DNA of 7,189 nt from UBA6624 sp964517115 [NCBI: uncultured bacterium] (GTDB lineage Bacteria; UBP7; UBA6624). How positions within the stretch are numbered: the stretch's first letter is position 1; each line of letters opens with the position of its first letter. Under the pieces are notes generated by a model. That model was given only the letters and a program-made list of their open reading frames with translations. It did not search any database and was not told the origin of the DNA. The stretch covers positions 1-7,189 of the forward strand of contig CAZFBE010000039.1 in NCBI GenBank assembly GCA_964517115.1, in the 5' to 3' direction. Shown here in pieces: positions 6,737 through 7,189 of the stretch. Both the position numbers and the translations under genes were made by a program.

Positions 6737-7189
6737 TGAAAATATTGGTTTTAGCAAAACAGGTTCCTGCAACGACTGACTTGACTTTTGGCGATGCGGG
6801 GATTTTGAATAGAGACAATGTTCCAAAAGCTGTTAATCCAGATGATGAATCTGCTATAGAGCTTGCGATACAAATAGCTGAGTCTAATTCTGGAGAGGTT
6901 CATCTTGCAAGCATGGGTCCAGAGTCATCTTCAGAAATGCTTTCTGAGTTAGGAGCTATGGGGTGTGCCTGTTCTTATCACATTTGCGATACTCTTTTGG
7001 TTGGGGCAGATTTGATAACTACGGCAAATGTTTTTGCTGAATTAGCTAAGAAAATTAATGTTGACATGGTTATATGTGGTGCTTCTGCAGCTGATGGAAA
7101 AGGGGGCCTTTTACCTTCAGCAATTGCTTCTCTATTAGGTTGGAGTTGCGTTAACCAAGTATCTTCAGTTGAAGAAATTTCTGAAAATC
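6736..7189 (+). CDS. etfB: electron transfer flavoprotein beta subunit, partial (3' end outside the window)
   Basis: The first 151 codons are present with no stop; a full protein would be about 250 to 265 residues. EtfB pairs with EtfA, binds AMP, and takes electrons from acyl-CoA dehydrogenases. Visible family marks are MKILVLAKQVP (1-11), VNPDDESAIELA (33-44), LASMGPE (57-63), GADLITTANVFA (90-101), and VICGASAADGKGGLLP (112-127) followed by ASLLGW. The last block is the nucleotide-loop region, which often reads CGxxxxDGDTGQVGP; the DTGQ part is altered here. The start is an ATG sharing one base with the preceding stop. By context etfA probably follows beyond the edge, and the pair would serve the dehydrogenase next door. 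A bifurcating or non-bifurcating type cannot be decided from this half. Confidence 0.92.
   Translation, partial: MKILVLAKQVPATTDLTFGDAGILNRDNVPKAVNPDDESAIELAIQIAESNSGEVHLASMGPESSSEMLSELGAMGCACSYHICDTLLVGADLITTANVFAELAKKINVDMVICGASAADGKGGLLPSAIASLLGWSCVNQVSSVEEISEN

Noticed and set aside
1-7189. Mobile element, CRISPR array or phage gene
   Set aside because: No transposase or integrase, no spaced direct repeats and no terminal inverted repeats were seen on either strand; the tRNA lacks any nearby integrase or duplicated 3' end that would mark an attachment site.

Overview
The window is bacterial, AT-rich by eye (not counted) and densely coded, with every gene on the + strand. It opens with a complete tRNA-Glu(CTC), followed after 14 bases by a small NTF2-like protein gene. 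A 58-base intergenic gap then leads into a tightly packed lipid gene cluster that runs off the right edge: plsX - fabH - fabD - fabG - fabF - acyl-CoA dehydrogenase - etfB (partial). From plsX to etfB, neighbouring genes overlap by 1 to 8 bases or are separated by a single base, so the block looks like one translationally coupled operon.

The first five cluster genes cover the links between phospholipid and type II fatty acid synthesis. PlsX makes acyl-phosphate for phosphatidate synthesis, FabD loads malonyl onto ACP, FabH starts chains, FabF extends them and FabG reduces the 3-keto group. Two features depart from the familiar plsX-fabH-fabD-fabG-acpP-fabF order. There is no acyl carrier protein gene, because fabG and fabF overlap by 4 bases. 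The operon also continues into an acyl-CoA dehydrogenase and the beta subunit of its electron acceptor ETF, proteins usually linked to acyl-CoA oxidation. The ribosomal protein gene rpmF, often found just upstream of plsX, is also absent.

The enzymes keep their catalytic residues (FabH Cys-His-Asn; FabD Ser-His; FabG Ser-Tyr-Lys; FabF Cys-His-His; dehydrogenase Glu). Several normally conserved secondary motifs are altered: HCCG for NNAG in FabG, HQANGVM for HQANLRI and ANTTNGT for GNTSAAS in FabH, and Ile for His in the FabF active-site helix. These look like lineage divergence or a shift in substrate or carrier, not decay, since every frame is intact.

The organism cannot be named from the sequence alone. 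Gene content and family resemblance suggest a Gram-negative, proteobacteria-like and possibly uncultured marine lineage with a low-GC genome; this is inference. I see no mobile element, CRISPR array, phage gene or convincing terminator, and no gene-free stretch above 300 bases. I found no clearly new system. The best lead is the ACP-less fab operon fused to a dehydrogenase/ETF module.
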